From Holtermannia corniformis (lineage: Eukaryota; Basidiomycota; Tremellomycetes; Holtermanniales): DNA of 64,000 nt. The DNA is taken from assembly GCA_001599935.1 (NCBI GenBank), contig BCIJ01000018.1:155590-219589 (forward strand), written 5' to 3'. Positions within the stretch are counted from its first letter, which is position 1; each line of letters begins with the position of its first letter. The notes beneath the pieces were generated by a model. That model saw only the letters and a list, made by a program, of their open reading frames with translations. It was not told the origin of the DNA and did not search any database. Positions 1-9,023 of the stretch are shown here, one piece after another. The position numbers were made by a program, and so were the translations under genes.

Positions 1-5
1 TAGCG

Positions 6-95
6 GGCTTGGGCTTGCGTGCTCGCCTGGGACGCCGAGTCAGCTAGAGTTTGGGCGCGGTTCGAGAGAACACGGGTCACGTGCCGGCGATGGCC
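6..95 (-). repeat. Split direct repeat B2 (element 3' end)
   Basis: Terminal copy of B1, 90 bp and identical by eye. It marks the 3' end of the element on the minus strand, with the boundary at about base 6-7 of the window. The spacer 96-290 between B2 and A2 has no clear gene; it carries a GC-rich near-palindrome around 239-262. Confidence 0.85.
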
Positions 96-290
96 GGGCG
101 GGAGGGCACGGACGAAGACGGAGAAGCTAAGCGTCCATACATACACACGAGTACAAACAACAAGGGTATGGCGCTGTTGCGAGTGCTTGCTGTGCGGGAA
201 TACACACGGGAAGGACTGTACAGTTGAGGAAGGGCTACACAGGCGCGCGTCTAAGGCGCGCGGGAGAGTCTGAGAGGGAGGGAAGGTGGG

Positions 291-463
291 TGCTGCGCAG
301 CTTCTAGCTTCTTGCTTCTTGCGAGACTGTCGTTCTTGCTTCTGCCGTGGCTGTCGAAGACAGGGCTGGGGAGAGGGGACACGTCAGCCTTGAGTCGGCG
401 ATTCGCGGCGTCTTGCTCGCACTAACCCCAAGCACGCTTAACACTGCACGTGTCCATCTCCGG
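291..463 (-). repeat. Split direct repeat A2 (internal copy)
   Basis: Internal copy of A1, identical over 173 bp, overlapping B1 by GG at 462-463. In Ngaro/PAT-type elements this internal block is the template that rebuilds the ends during circle formation. The stop codon of the recombinase frame lies inside it (about 438). Confidence 0.9.
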
Positions 464-2150
464 CTTGGGCTTGCGTGCTCGCCTGGGACGCCGAGTCAGC
501 TAGAGTTTGGGCGCGGTTCGAGAGAACACGGGTCACGTGCCGGCGATGGCCCCCAGCGTGCGAGGACCAAGGGCGAAGCCCGTGTCGCCGGCGGGCCCAG
601 AAAGAGACGCGCACCTTTGTCTGAGTTGCAGCGAGCAAGTCCGCGTGATTGCGAACGTAGTCGTAGACGGCGTCCGACGTCCAGCGACCCAAGAGCTTGA
701 CCGATTCTGGCGATAGACCTTGTCGCAAGTACTCGTTTGCTCCTCCGATGCGGAAGCTGTGACCGAAGATCGGGTCTGACTGCGCTTGGGCGAGTGCGTC
801 GTTGACGGTGGACATGAGCACACGCCGAGACAGTGGCACTACTGTTCCAAGTACTCGGTGAGCGAAGAGGTGGTGATCGGGTCCAAGCTGATTTTGGCGG
901 ATATGGAAACGCAGTGCGTGAGAAGGGTCGAGTAAGCCGTCGCGGTCTGCCAGAGCTACATCGGCGCCCGCGAGCTTGGTGGTCTTCGTCCAAGGCAGGT
1001 GGAAAGCGTACGCGCGATTGGTCGCTGTCCGGCGCAGCGATCGCACGGTTGGGTGGCGCTGCGGGGAGAAAGGGTTTGTGTCGTTTGGCACGAGCTCGCC
1101 AAGACGAGCACATCCCCAGAAGGCAGCTAGCACGCAGGCCCATACAGCCGCATGGGTGCCGTCCCGGGATGGGTGCAGGAAGGCGCGAATGAGACTCAGC
1201 TGCTGAGTCGTGACAGGCGGACGCTTCGGTTTCTTGACGGGACCGACTGCCTTGGCGCCTTGGACTGCGAGGCGGACACGCGGCGTGTCAGCGAGCCACG
1301 GCATGCCGTGCACAGCGTGCCACTTCTTGACTGCGGCAACGTAGTGACTGATTGTGTCGCCGGACAGTTGTCCCGAGAGGTGGAGGACGAAGCCTAAGAC
1401 CATGAGCTCCTCGGCCGGCCAGATCCGGAGAGGGTCAACGCGCAGGCTGGCGGCGTACTGCAGGAAACGTGTGAGACCGGAGCCGATGCTTGCGCGGGTT
1501 GACTTGGGCATGCCGGCTTGGAGAAGAGCGCGCATTTGGTCATGGTTGATGAGGTGAGGAGGGAAGCGAGAAGGATCTTGAGCGAAGCGAGGGACGTATT
1601 TGAAGAGGCGCTCGTGGGCGGGTGTGGCATCCCGCACTTGGAGTCGTTGAACCTGGGGCCCGATGACAAACGTCGGGGACGGAGGTCGATAAGGGGATGC
1701 ACGGGCAGAGGCCTTGGACCGTGGGACATCGACCGCTCTAGGCGATGTCGCACGAGACTTCCGGCGCACACCTCCCACCAACCGCCGCGGTTCTCCCCGT
1801 TGGCTCGAATCACTCATCCTGCGGGAGCAGGACGAGGGATAGAGCGGTTGGGAGCGGCACGCTAGGAAGACGGTCCGATTTGGTGCGGAGGCCGCGCGAA
1901 GCTGCATCCGCCGGGTTGGCTGCGGATTGGATGTACGAGACGTCGAGGGTGCAGTCGGCGGCGAGCAGGACTTCGAGTGACCGAAGGATACAGGCGTTTG
2001 CTGGTGGGTTGCGGGAGCGTTGTCTGCGGAAGGCCAGCAGCGCGCCTTGGTTGTCCGACACGACTCGAACAGCTGCGTGTCGTGCGCCGAGGAGCGTGTG
2101 CACGAGGACGGCGACCTCGATGGCTGCGGCCTCGCCCCATCCAATGTCAT
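438..2150 (-). CDS. Tyrosine recombinase (YR) of the retrotransposon
   Basis: Phage-integrase-type recombinase that should insert the circular cDNA. The first ~170 codons overlap the RNase H frame and may not be translated. The recognisable core runs from about codon 180 to 520: an N-terminal SAM-like segment (ASIGSGLTRFLQYAAS), the catalytic Arg in WGCARLGEL, HxxR in FGHSFRIGGANEYL, then LLGRWTSDAVYDYVRN with the nucleophile Tyr. These are the expected R..HxxR..Y residues. The C-terminus runs through B1 into A2, so its last ~40 codons are encoded by repeat DNA. The protein lacks transmembrane segments. Confidence 0.85.
   Translation of the reverse strand: MTLDGARPQPSRSPSSCTRSSAHDTQLFESCRTTKARCWPSADNAPATHQQTPVSFGHSKSCSPPTAPSTSRTSNPQPTRRMQLRAASAPNRTVFLACRSQPLYPSSCSRRMSDSSQRGEPRRLVGGVRRKSRATSPRAVDVPRSKASARASPYRPPSPTFVIGPQVQRLQVRDATPAHERLFKYVPRFAQDPSRFPPHLINHDQMRALLQAGMPKSTRASIGSGLTRFLQYAASLRVDPLRIWPAEELMVLGFVLHLSGQLSGDTISHYVAAVKKWHAVHGMPWLADTPRVRLAVQGAKAVGPVKKPKRPPVTTQQLSLIRAFLHPSRDGTHAAVWACVLAAFWGCARLGELVPNDTNPFSPQRHPTVRSLRRTATNRAYAFHLPWTKTTKLAGADVALADRDGLLDPSHALRFHIRQNQLGPDHHLFAHRVLGTVVPLSRRVLMSTVNDALAQAQSDPIFGHSFRIGGANEYLRQGLSPESVKLLGRWTSDAVYDYVRNHADLLAATQTKVRVSFWARRRHGLRPWSSHAGGHRRHVTRVLSNRAQTLADSASQASTQAQAGDGHVQC
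462..551 (-). repeat. Split direct repeat B1 (internal copy)
   Basis: This 90-bp repeat is identical to 6-95. It lies inside the 3' end of the recombinase frame and abuts A2 with a 2-bp overlap. The match to B2 breaks at 552 versus 96 and at 461 versus 5. Confidence 0.88.
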
Positions 2151-3695
2151 GCTGCGCTGGGAGCGGCAGGCGCCATCTCCACCAACTCTCAGCCAGGCCG
2201 AGTGTCACGCCTATGCCGAAACTGGAGCTCGCGTCCACGAAGACAACATTTGAGGTGGCAGGTCTTGGAGCCATGATGCGGAGGGGCGCGCAATGTTCGA
2301 GCTTGGAGAGCCACCAGCGCGCCTCTGACATGAGCGAGTGGGCAGGGAAACGCGTGGTGAATGGCTGGTCGAGCGGGAAGGACCGCAGGAAGTGACCGAA
2401 AGCTGGCGAGCGTTGGTTAAGACCGCGAGCAGCTAGCGACTTACCCGACAGATGCGGACGCGAACAAGCGATGACCATGGAGTAATGGTTCAGTGACCCT
2501 AGCAAGCTCTCGACATCTTTGCGTCTGTGGCGCCGTTGATCATTGAATGGCAGGATCTTGGCGACAAGCTTCGAGATTTTGTTGGGTGGAATGTGCACCG
2601 TCTTGTTCGCCAGGTTCCAGCTGAGCCCGAGGTAGGGAAAGGATGCAGAGAAGTCGAGCAGTTTCGCTGGGGCGAAAGGCACTCCGAGCTCGTCCCAAAG
2701 GCTGGTGATCTGTGTGAGCGAGACCACGGAGCCGGGATTCCTAACGAACGCAATGTCGTCTACCCACTTGGCGATACGGCAGCCAGGAAAGGTCTCGAGC
2801 ATGATGGCCACCAAGGCGTCGGCAACGCGTCCCCATACGCCCGGTGCGGAGCGGCAACCGAAAGCGAGCCGTGTGTCCAGCGCAAATGAGTCGGAGCCAG
2901 GCAGGCGGAGGACGGTGCCTGCGAGCTGGCTGTGGTGCAGGGGTACCAGGCGGAAGGCGTCCTGAACGTCGAGCACGCAAGCGAGACAGCCTGGAGGGGC
3001 GTGCAGTACCTGAGCAAAGAGTCAACACCAGTGGGCGGACGACAAGCGGGCCAGAGGAGCAGGCCGAGGTTTGAGCCGGCGAGAACCCGGCTCAAGCTGT
3101 AGCGAGAGGGCAAGCCCGTCTGGCTCGGTGGCGAAGAGCCCACCTGGTCGAAAGAAGGCGAGCGTCCCTTCATCCCCGGCGGCAAGGACCCGCAGGGGCT
3201 ACGGCAAGGACCCGTAGTCGACTTCAGCAGGCACAGCGCCGTGCCCGCGGTGTTGAGGAGAAGGAAAACCTACTCACCATGTGGAACATGACCTGGAAAC
3301 CGTCCCACTCCGTCGGAAAGTCGTCGCTGTCAATGGCGTCGTTGATTGACGATCTAGAGCCATCGCGAGGGAAGGAGAAGTCTTGGATCATGCGGAAACT
3401 CGCCTTCTTCGGCACGAGACCCAGCGGTGAGGTGTGGAACGGGCCAACGAGCGTCTCGGTCTCCACCGCAGTGAGCGGGCCAATGAGGCGACCCAACTGG
3501 AGCTCGCGGTCGAGGATGGATTGTAGTGCGGCAGGGTTGTCGCGAGCGGAGGCGTGATTGGGTGGGTGAAAATTTGATGTGATCCGCGGTACACCGATCT
3601 GCGCACCGTTCTCGATCAAAAGTGGCACGTCGTCGAAAGAGCTGACGTTTAGCTTGCGCAGGGCCTCGTACCAGGCCCGTCCCCGCAGCGGGGAC
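1810..3695 (-). CDS. Retrotransposon reverse transcriptase - RNase H, with an apparent 268-nt intron
   Basis: The N-terminal RT part (plus coordinates about 3695-3278) contains LGLVPKKASFRMIQDFSFPR. The palm domain resumes at 3009 with VLDVQDAFRLVPLH and reaches the catalytic KWVDDIAFV near 2750-2770, in which the usual YxDD is VDD. RNase H follows, with VFVDAS, a Glu in WGEAAAIE, SDNQG and NPADAASRG. The two RT parts lie in different frames, separated by stops. They join in phase 0 if 3277-3010 is removed; this segment starts GTGAGTA and ends CTCAG on the minus strand. A spliceosomal intron is the simplest reading. The true start is unclear because the frame opens inside Gag. The 3' end overlaps the recombinase frame by about 340 nt. 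Confidence 0.8.
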
Positions 3696-5237
3696 CTAGA
3701 GGGTGGCGTGATGGCACGCCTGAGCAGAGTGCTCAGGCGCGCCGCACAAAGTGCAGTTATGGGCGAAGCGGCAATTGGTGCTGTTGCAACCCTGGGCGAT
3801 GTTGAAGCGCGGGCACATCTGGATGGCTGGGTCGTCGCGCTTGACAAGGTCGCCGTTGTTTGCGCGGGTGGCGAAGGCGTGGCCGGTGCCATCTGCAAGC
3901 GGCTTACGGCACTCGCGGACGTTATGCGGCTCGCGGCTCCCGCACACGATGCAGACACCGTTGCGGCGGGGAGCACCGGTGTCGCCTTGAAAGGGCCGCT
4001 TGCGAGGCACGACCTGCGGGGTGGTGTTGTTAGAAGGCCCGTGCTGGTGTGTACCCGGACGAGTCGCCTTGTTGGAGAAGGCGCTCGCGCTGATGGCCTG
4101 CTTGAAGATCTCGTCTCGGATGATCTCGTTGGCCTCATCCCAGGTCTTCGTCCACCAGAGGCTAGGGTCGGGCCTTGGGAACGGCAGATGATAGTATTGC
4201 CGGCGCTTGAGGTCGTTGTAGAGGGCCAGCGTCGACCACGCCGAGCTGATGAGGCGGTGGCCCAGGACCGCGTCGAAGTGCGTCTCCCATGCCTCCACCT
4301 CTTCTTCCTGCGCCGGCGTGCGCGCCTCGAGCGTGAGGCAGCGCAAGTACAAGTTGGCACTCTGCGCAAATTCGAGGTAGGTGAGGTCGCGGTCAGAGCG
4401 CCTGGGTGGTAGGAGCTCGTCGCGCTCGAGGAGGGCGGCGACGCCTTCCTTGGGAGCCTTGGCGTGTTCGGCCTGGCCCCTGCGGACGCCTTCCTCGGTG
4501 AAGTGCCACAAGGGCACATGCTCCCTAGCACGAACCTTACGCATCACCTTGGGACACGGAAGGATGGTGGTGTCTTCAGGCAGGGTGTTGGCGCGGAACA
4601 GAGGCTCGTTGTCGACTGGTTCGAGGCGGACGTTCGGCGCCAGGATCTCGCGGAGCGCGGAGAGCGGGTCGGAGCGGTGCAGTGGAGTGGGCGCTGCGGA
4701 TTTACCTGCCGTCTTGCTGGTGGGCGCCTTGTTGCTGCCAGCTGCCTTGTTCGTCGCGGTTGCGGCGCCCGCGAGCTGCTCCCTGTGCTCTTGTGTGAAG
4801 AGCTCGCGGGTCTTTGCGACAAGCGAAGGGTCAGCCGTCTTCATCCAGTTGATGTACTGGCCGATGAGCTGCGGGATCTTGTTTTGGTCCGGTGTAAGAG
4901 CAGCGCGCTCTTTCCCTTTCGCTTGCGGCGTAGTTGCTGCACCATCATTGGCTGACGCGCCGCCGGTGCCTGATCCGGTGGCGCCTTGGGGGTTAGCTCC
5001 CCCTGATGCAGCCTGTGGGCGGATGCGCGCCAAGTCAAGCTGCGCCTGCTGCTGGCTTTGAGGGGCCTGGACGCCTTGCAGAGCGTCCATGCGTTGCTGG
5101 CGAATGGAGGTGGCGATCACGTCCGCTTCTTCCTGCGTGAGATCTCCGAAATCGTCGTCGACCACAGCAATGTCGTCTTGCGGCACTGGCGGCGCCTGGC
5201 CAACCTTCTTGCCTGCGCCAGACTGCTTGGGAGGCAT
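3696..5237 (-). CDS. Retrotransposon Gag-like protein with C-terminal zinc knuckles
   Basis: First frame of the element, about 513 codons from ATG 5237. The N-terminal half is Gln/Ala/Pro-rich. The C-terminus (last ~90 residues) has three Cys/His clusters: CX2CX5HX4C (CIVCGSREPHNVREC), a CCCH-like CX8CX5CX3H, and CX2CX4HX4C (CTLCGAPEHSAQAC). Such knuckles bind RNA in Gag proteins, so this should be the nucleocapsid-forming protein. The stop at 3696 overlaps the start of the RT frame, which is +1 relative to Gag. RT may therefore be made by frameshift, re-initiation or a separate message; I see no classical slippery site. The upstream GTG at 5240 is not needed because an ATG follows it directly. 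Confidence 0.8.
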   Translation of the reverse strand: MPPKQSGAGKKVGQAPPVPQDDIAVVDDDFGDLTQEEADVIATSIRQQRMDALQGVQAPQSQQQAQLDLARIRPQAASGGANPQGATGSGTGGASANDGAATTPQAKGKERAALTPDQNKIPQLIGQYINWMKTADPSLVAKTRELFTQEHREQLAGAATATNKAAGSNKAPTSKTAGKSAAPTPLHRSDPLSALREILAPNVRLEPVDNEPLFRANTLPEDTTILPCPKVMRKVRAREHVPLWHFTEEGVRRGQAEHAKAPKEGVAALLERDELLPPRRSDRDLTYLEFAQSANLYLRCLTLEARTPAQEEEVEAWETHFDAVLGHRLISSAWSTLALYNDLKRRQYYHLPFPRPDPSLWWTKTWDEANEIIRDEIFKQAISASAFSNKATRPGTHQHGPSNNTTPQVVPRKRPFQGDTGAPRRNGVCIVCGSREPHNVRECRKPLADGTGHAFATRANNGDLVKRDDPAIQMCPRFNIAQGCNSTNCRFAHNCTLCGAPEHSAQACHHATL

Positions 5238-5248
5238 CACAGATCGAC

Positions 5249-5421
5249 TGCTGCGCAGCTTCTAGCTTCTTGCTTCTTGCGAGACTGTCGTTCTTGCTTC
5301 TGCCGTGGCTGTCGAAGACAGGGCTGGGGAGAGGGGACACGTCAGCCTTGAGTCGGCGATTCGCGGCGTCTTGCTCGCACTAACCCCAAGCACGCTTAAC
5401 ACTGCACGTGTCCATCTCCGG
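5249..5421 (-). repeat. Split direct repeat A1 (element 5' end)
   Basis: This 173-bp terminal repeat is identical by eye to 291-463. It is the 5' end of the element on the minus strand and stops 11 bp before the Gag ATG, so it probably holds the promoter and 5' leader. The identity ends abruptly at 5421; the next base differs from the base after 463, which marks the junction with host DNA. Confidence 0.9.
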
Positions 5422-5625
5422 AAATCGTGAATTTCTACGATCCGCGGTGTGGTTACGTAATTCTGGAAAGCACGTGAAACACGCTGAAACAATCAACTAA
5501 CACGGCGGCAACGAGCTCAGCGACTGTAGAAAGCACTGCACAGTCTCGAGTCAACTTGGTGAGGCCAAGACAGGCTCGTCATGATAAGCAGAGCTTGAGG
5601 AGGATCAGCGTATGCTCGGTGCAAC
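5422..5625. other. Short gap between retrotransposon and AVO1
   Basis: These 204 bp separate the element end from the AVO1 start codon and should hold the AVO1 core promoter. No gene is visible. A retroelement this close to a start codon, transcribed away from it, may influence AVO1 expression. Confidence 0.5.
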
Positions 5626-8602
5626 ATGGCGATGATCACGGATCAAACGTGAGTGCAGTCAATCTCGTCATGACTCTCACACGCGACAGCTACTTGCTCC
5701 ATGCCTTGCGCTTGTCGGTCCTTCGCAGCTCGGATGATCCGCACACTGCAAAAGTCATTCAACTATCACACTATGCTGCACACAACCCTTACGTGCGCGC
5801 GTCAGGGCTAAGCGATGTTGACCGCTGGCCGGAGATTCGCAAGGGACTGGAGAGTCCGCCATTAGAGCCAGACCCTCGCTTGGGGATCAATGCCGGACGA
5901 GGTAGGAACGCATCTGCTGGCGCTGTTCCTGCTGCAACTGGCAATGGAAGCGGACTACGGTATACGCAAACCATCATGGGTGGTCGCCGTGGTACCGGTG
6001 CAGGGATGAGGGTCTCAGGCGATATACGAGACCGTCAGCCACCTGGACCACGTACACGTACCTCATCAACATCTGCCATCCAGCCGTCGACCCTCGGCGC
6101 ACGACGTACACCATTGACACCGATCCCACAAGATCGCACTCCGACAGCGTCACGCCCTTCCTCCAAAGACCAAGACGACCTGTTTGCACCAACCCCAGTC
6201 GCGTTCATGCCTCGCAAACTGAGTGCGGATATTCGAGCCAACTCTTCCAACGCAGTCGTCCCGGTGTCATCCGTCCCACCTGGCCCAAAACGACCGAGAG
6301 CCGACTCGGAGCCTGTTCCGTTGTCTGGGCCATCATCTGTACCTCCAGGCTCGTACGCCGCTGGTGCATCCCCCGCCGAGCTAGGCATGGGGATCCACGC
6401 TGGCGCAGGTTTGCTCGAACAAGCTATGAGTCTGTCCCTAAGTGGGACTTCGGACCCAGATGGACTCGACGAGGACGGCGATGAAGTCGAAGAAGGCAGT
6501 GACCTTGAAGAGGGGTCCGACGGTGGCATGGATCTCGATCTAAAAGCGAGGATGCGGATGGAAGACCAGAGTCTCGATATCGGGCTCAGTGCTCCCGTCG
6601 TACACCCCCGGCGAGGTGCGCATGTTAACGAGCAGGCTCGGCGTCGCCATCACACCCGTCCAAAGATTTTGGTTGATCCTGGATCTACTGCAGCCAACTC
6701 TCTCAACTCGGACAGGCGGCTACAGACTTCTATGGCCATGTCTGCCGCATCCTCGTCCTCGACCATCACTCACAAACACCCTCAATCCCAAGCCGTTCCG
6801 CGTATCCCCTCATTCCGTACGATCCCACCCAACAATCCAGCAACGAAACCACCCGTCTCAGCATTGACGCAGATGCTTGCCTCGACCAATCCATCCGCTA
6901 CTGCCACCTCGTCTTCCTCCAACCCTTTTACCTCACTGTACGCCTCTGTCACCCCACCAAACTCTACCATCCAATCGCTTGACCTCGAATTTTTCTATCC
7001 GCACTGCAAGACACCCTCAAAGGGTCTCAAGTGTAAAGTCAGGAAGGATGCAACGGTCGAAGAGGTGATTGGGTACGGGCTGTACCGATACTGGGAAGAG
7101 GGCTGGGAGCCTCGGTTGGATATGGGACTGCCGGAGGAAGGTGAGGAGAGGGACCATCGGCTGAGTGCGATCGGATGGGGGTTGCGCATGGTAGAGGACG
7201 ATGGCGAAGTCGATGAGGATTTCCCAGGTGAGTGTCAGCGGGTGCGGGAAAGCGTCATCATTGATGATCGACAGCTCTTGATAGGGAGAGCCAGGTCTCG
7301 AAATTCTCCTACAATCAGTTTGCAATCTGCGAGGCGACCTCGGCTCAAAGTGCGTTGTGTGGTATATCCCTTCGAGGCCGTTCTGACAGTGACGCAGTCA
7401 AGCAAAACGCCGCAAAGGCCCCTTCGATCGTGCGGCGTCCATCGAGGACCATCGCCACATTGCAACCGCCCAAGAGGCCTGCTGCAGCAGCGGCTCAACA
7501 GACGACACTGGCACCCGTTCCGTCCAGCACTCCACTAAGCTCCAGTGCATCCACCACATCCACCATGACCAAGTCGGCCGCTATCGGGACCGGGGGCGGC
7601 AGTGGGCTTCCCGTCCTACTTCGCGTCAAGATCACTGCCAGTGCAGACGTGCAACACAGTACCGCCATCAACGTGTAAGCTCTACTTTTTTTCGTCTGCT
7701 ATACCGCGCTGACGAGCCCAGCCCATCCGATATGTATTTCGCCGACATCACAGAGCAGCTAGTGCGCAAGAAGCGGCTTGCAAACCCGAAAGACTGGGTT
7801 CTGTGCCTTGCAGACCTCAGTCTTGCGCTACCACTGGATCGCACGGTTGCGAGTTTGGAAGGCAAGACGGACTTGGCACTCGTCAAACGGGCGTGGGCCG
7901 AGCAGCATGGTTTGCGTGGTGGCCGACGTATCGGCGGTGACCCAAGCGGTGGGTGGACTGTCATTCTGTGTTACAGCGAGCTGATGTCGTACACTCAGCT
8001 TCCATCTTTAAGCGCATGTCCGAGCCTGCCGTTGGGCAAAAGCCGGCGCGCACTCTCGACCTCACGACCTACAAGGTTGGTTTCCGTGTGGAGTCCATGA
8101 TTTAGGAATGACGAGCTGCAGAAATACGTCGTACAGCGCAAGATTGCAATCGGGCGGCACGAGCGCATCCTCGCCATCGACGGCGACTACATCCATGTCG
8201 GTCTGCTTGCATTGAATCAGCGATGATGCTGATCAAACCAGATCATGCCGTCGGAAACCAAGGCCTTCTTCGACAGCATGAAGACGACGTCGTTCCATAT
8301 CACCTCTATCGCGTCTTGCAAAGTGACTGGTCGAGCAGGATTCAAGATCAACGTCTGGCGCGATACCGGTCAGAAGCGATACGAGTTTGAGGCGGAGAAT
8401 GCAAAGATTGCAGGTGGGTTGCTTGGCGTGTAGGTCAAGCATGAGGCTGATGGCGACGCTAGCGGAGATCATCTCATCGATACGAAATCTGTGAGTGCAA
8501 TCAATGCTGCGGGCGTCGCTGTACTCATGAGCCAACAGAATGAATGTGTACAAGTTGGAGAGATCGTCACCTCCATCAAGCCGGACTGGTCGGAGGGCGT
8601 AG
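5626..8602 (+). CDS. AVO1: TORC2 subunit Avo1/Sin1
   Basis: Scaffold and substrate-binding subunit of TOR complex 2 at the plasma membrane. My model has 10 exons: 5626-5648, 5690-7227, 7275-7349, 7398-7674, 7722-7948, 7999-8075, 8122-8196, 8242-8413, 8463-8490 and 8539-8602, for 851 aa. The start MAMITDQTYLLHALRLS matches the conserved Sin1 N-terminus and requires the 41-nt first intron. A low-complexity Ser/Pro region follows. The CRIM domain begins near residue 437 (LDLEFFYPH) and crosses the 7228-7274 intron (DFPALDRESQVSKFSYNQFA). A Ras-binding-like domain lies at about 614-713, and a C-terminal PH domain (GRHERILAIDGDYIHIMPSE) at about 735-835. All nine introns are 41-50 nt. The order of domains is that of the family. 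Confidence 0.93.
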
Positions 8603-9023
8603 CGGTGCTAGCAGTCATGTATGCTACTACCACGTTGAACAACTGTAATACCAGTGGAATTGGGTCTTATGCTTGCTCGCGACCGTCCCTCGCCGAACCA
8701 TCGTCGACATGCAAAAAGGATAAAGTCGAGCAGACTACCCTCGCGGGTGCTATAAATTGAATCAACTCCCGAAGAAGAGATTACGGTAGGATCGGTGGTT
8801 TTCAACCAGCAATGGCATCAACTCGGATATAATCCTCATTGTTAGATGCTCAAACCCTAGTATAAGGATACTCGGCCACGGAAACCGAATCGGGTCATGC
8901 CGCAATGTAGACGGTTGCACGGGTAATAATATGATCCGTGGTTTGCACGCAAGCACCTGAAAGCGGGAATAGCGCGTCTACGCGTCTAGACTTGTCTAGT
9001 TGAACATCAGACATTACACAGCC
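8603..9023. other. Intergenic, AVO1 3' / thymidylate synthase 5'
   Basis: 421 bp with no ORF of note. A TATAAATT stretch occurs near 8750. The segment just upstream of 9024 should be the thymidylate synthase promoter. Confidence 0.4.

Larger units (their letters stand above)
6..5421 (-). mobile_element. Tyrosine-recombinase retrotransposon (DIRS order, Ngaro/PAT-like split direct repeats)
   Basis: Read on the minus strand the order is A1 repeat, Gag, RT-RNase H, tyrosine recombinase, B1, A2, spacer, B2. There are no long terminal repeats, no DDE integrase and no visible target-site duplication. Instead the ends are split direct repeats: A is 173 bp (291-463 and 5249-5421) and B is 90 bp (6-95 and 462-551), both perfect by eye. 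B1 and A2 share the dinucleotide GG at 462-463. The B1-A2 block therefore equals the junction expected if the two element ends joined in a circle. This layout is known for Ngaro and PAT elements, in which the recombinase integrates a circular cDNA. All three frames are long, so the copy looks young. Only five bases of left flank are in the window. Confidence 0.9.

Noticed and set aside
3579..5061. Long plus-strand frames (for example 3579-4412 and 4381-5061)
   Set aside because: Antisense to Gag, whose zinc knuckles fix the coding strand.
6..5421. LTR retrotransposon interpretation
   Set aside because: The repeats are split (A and B in different combinations) and the third gene is a tyrosine recombinase, not a DDE integrase.
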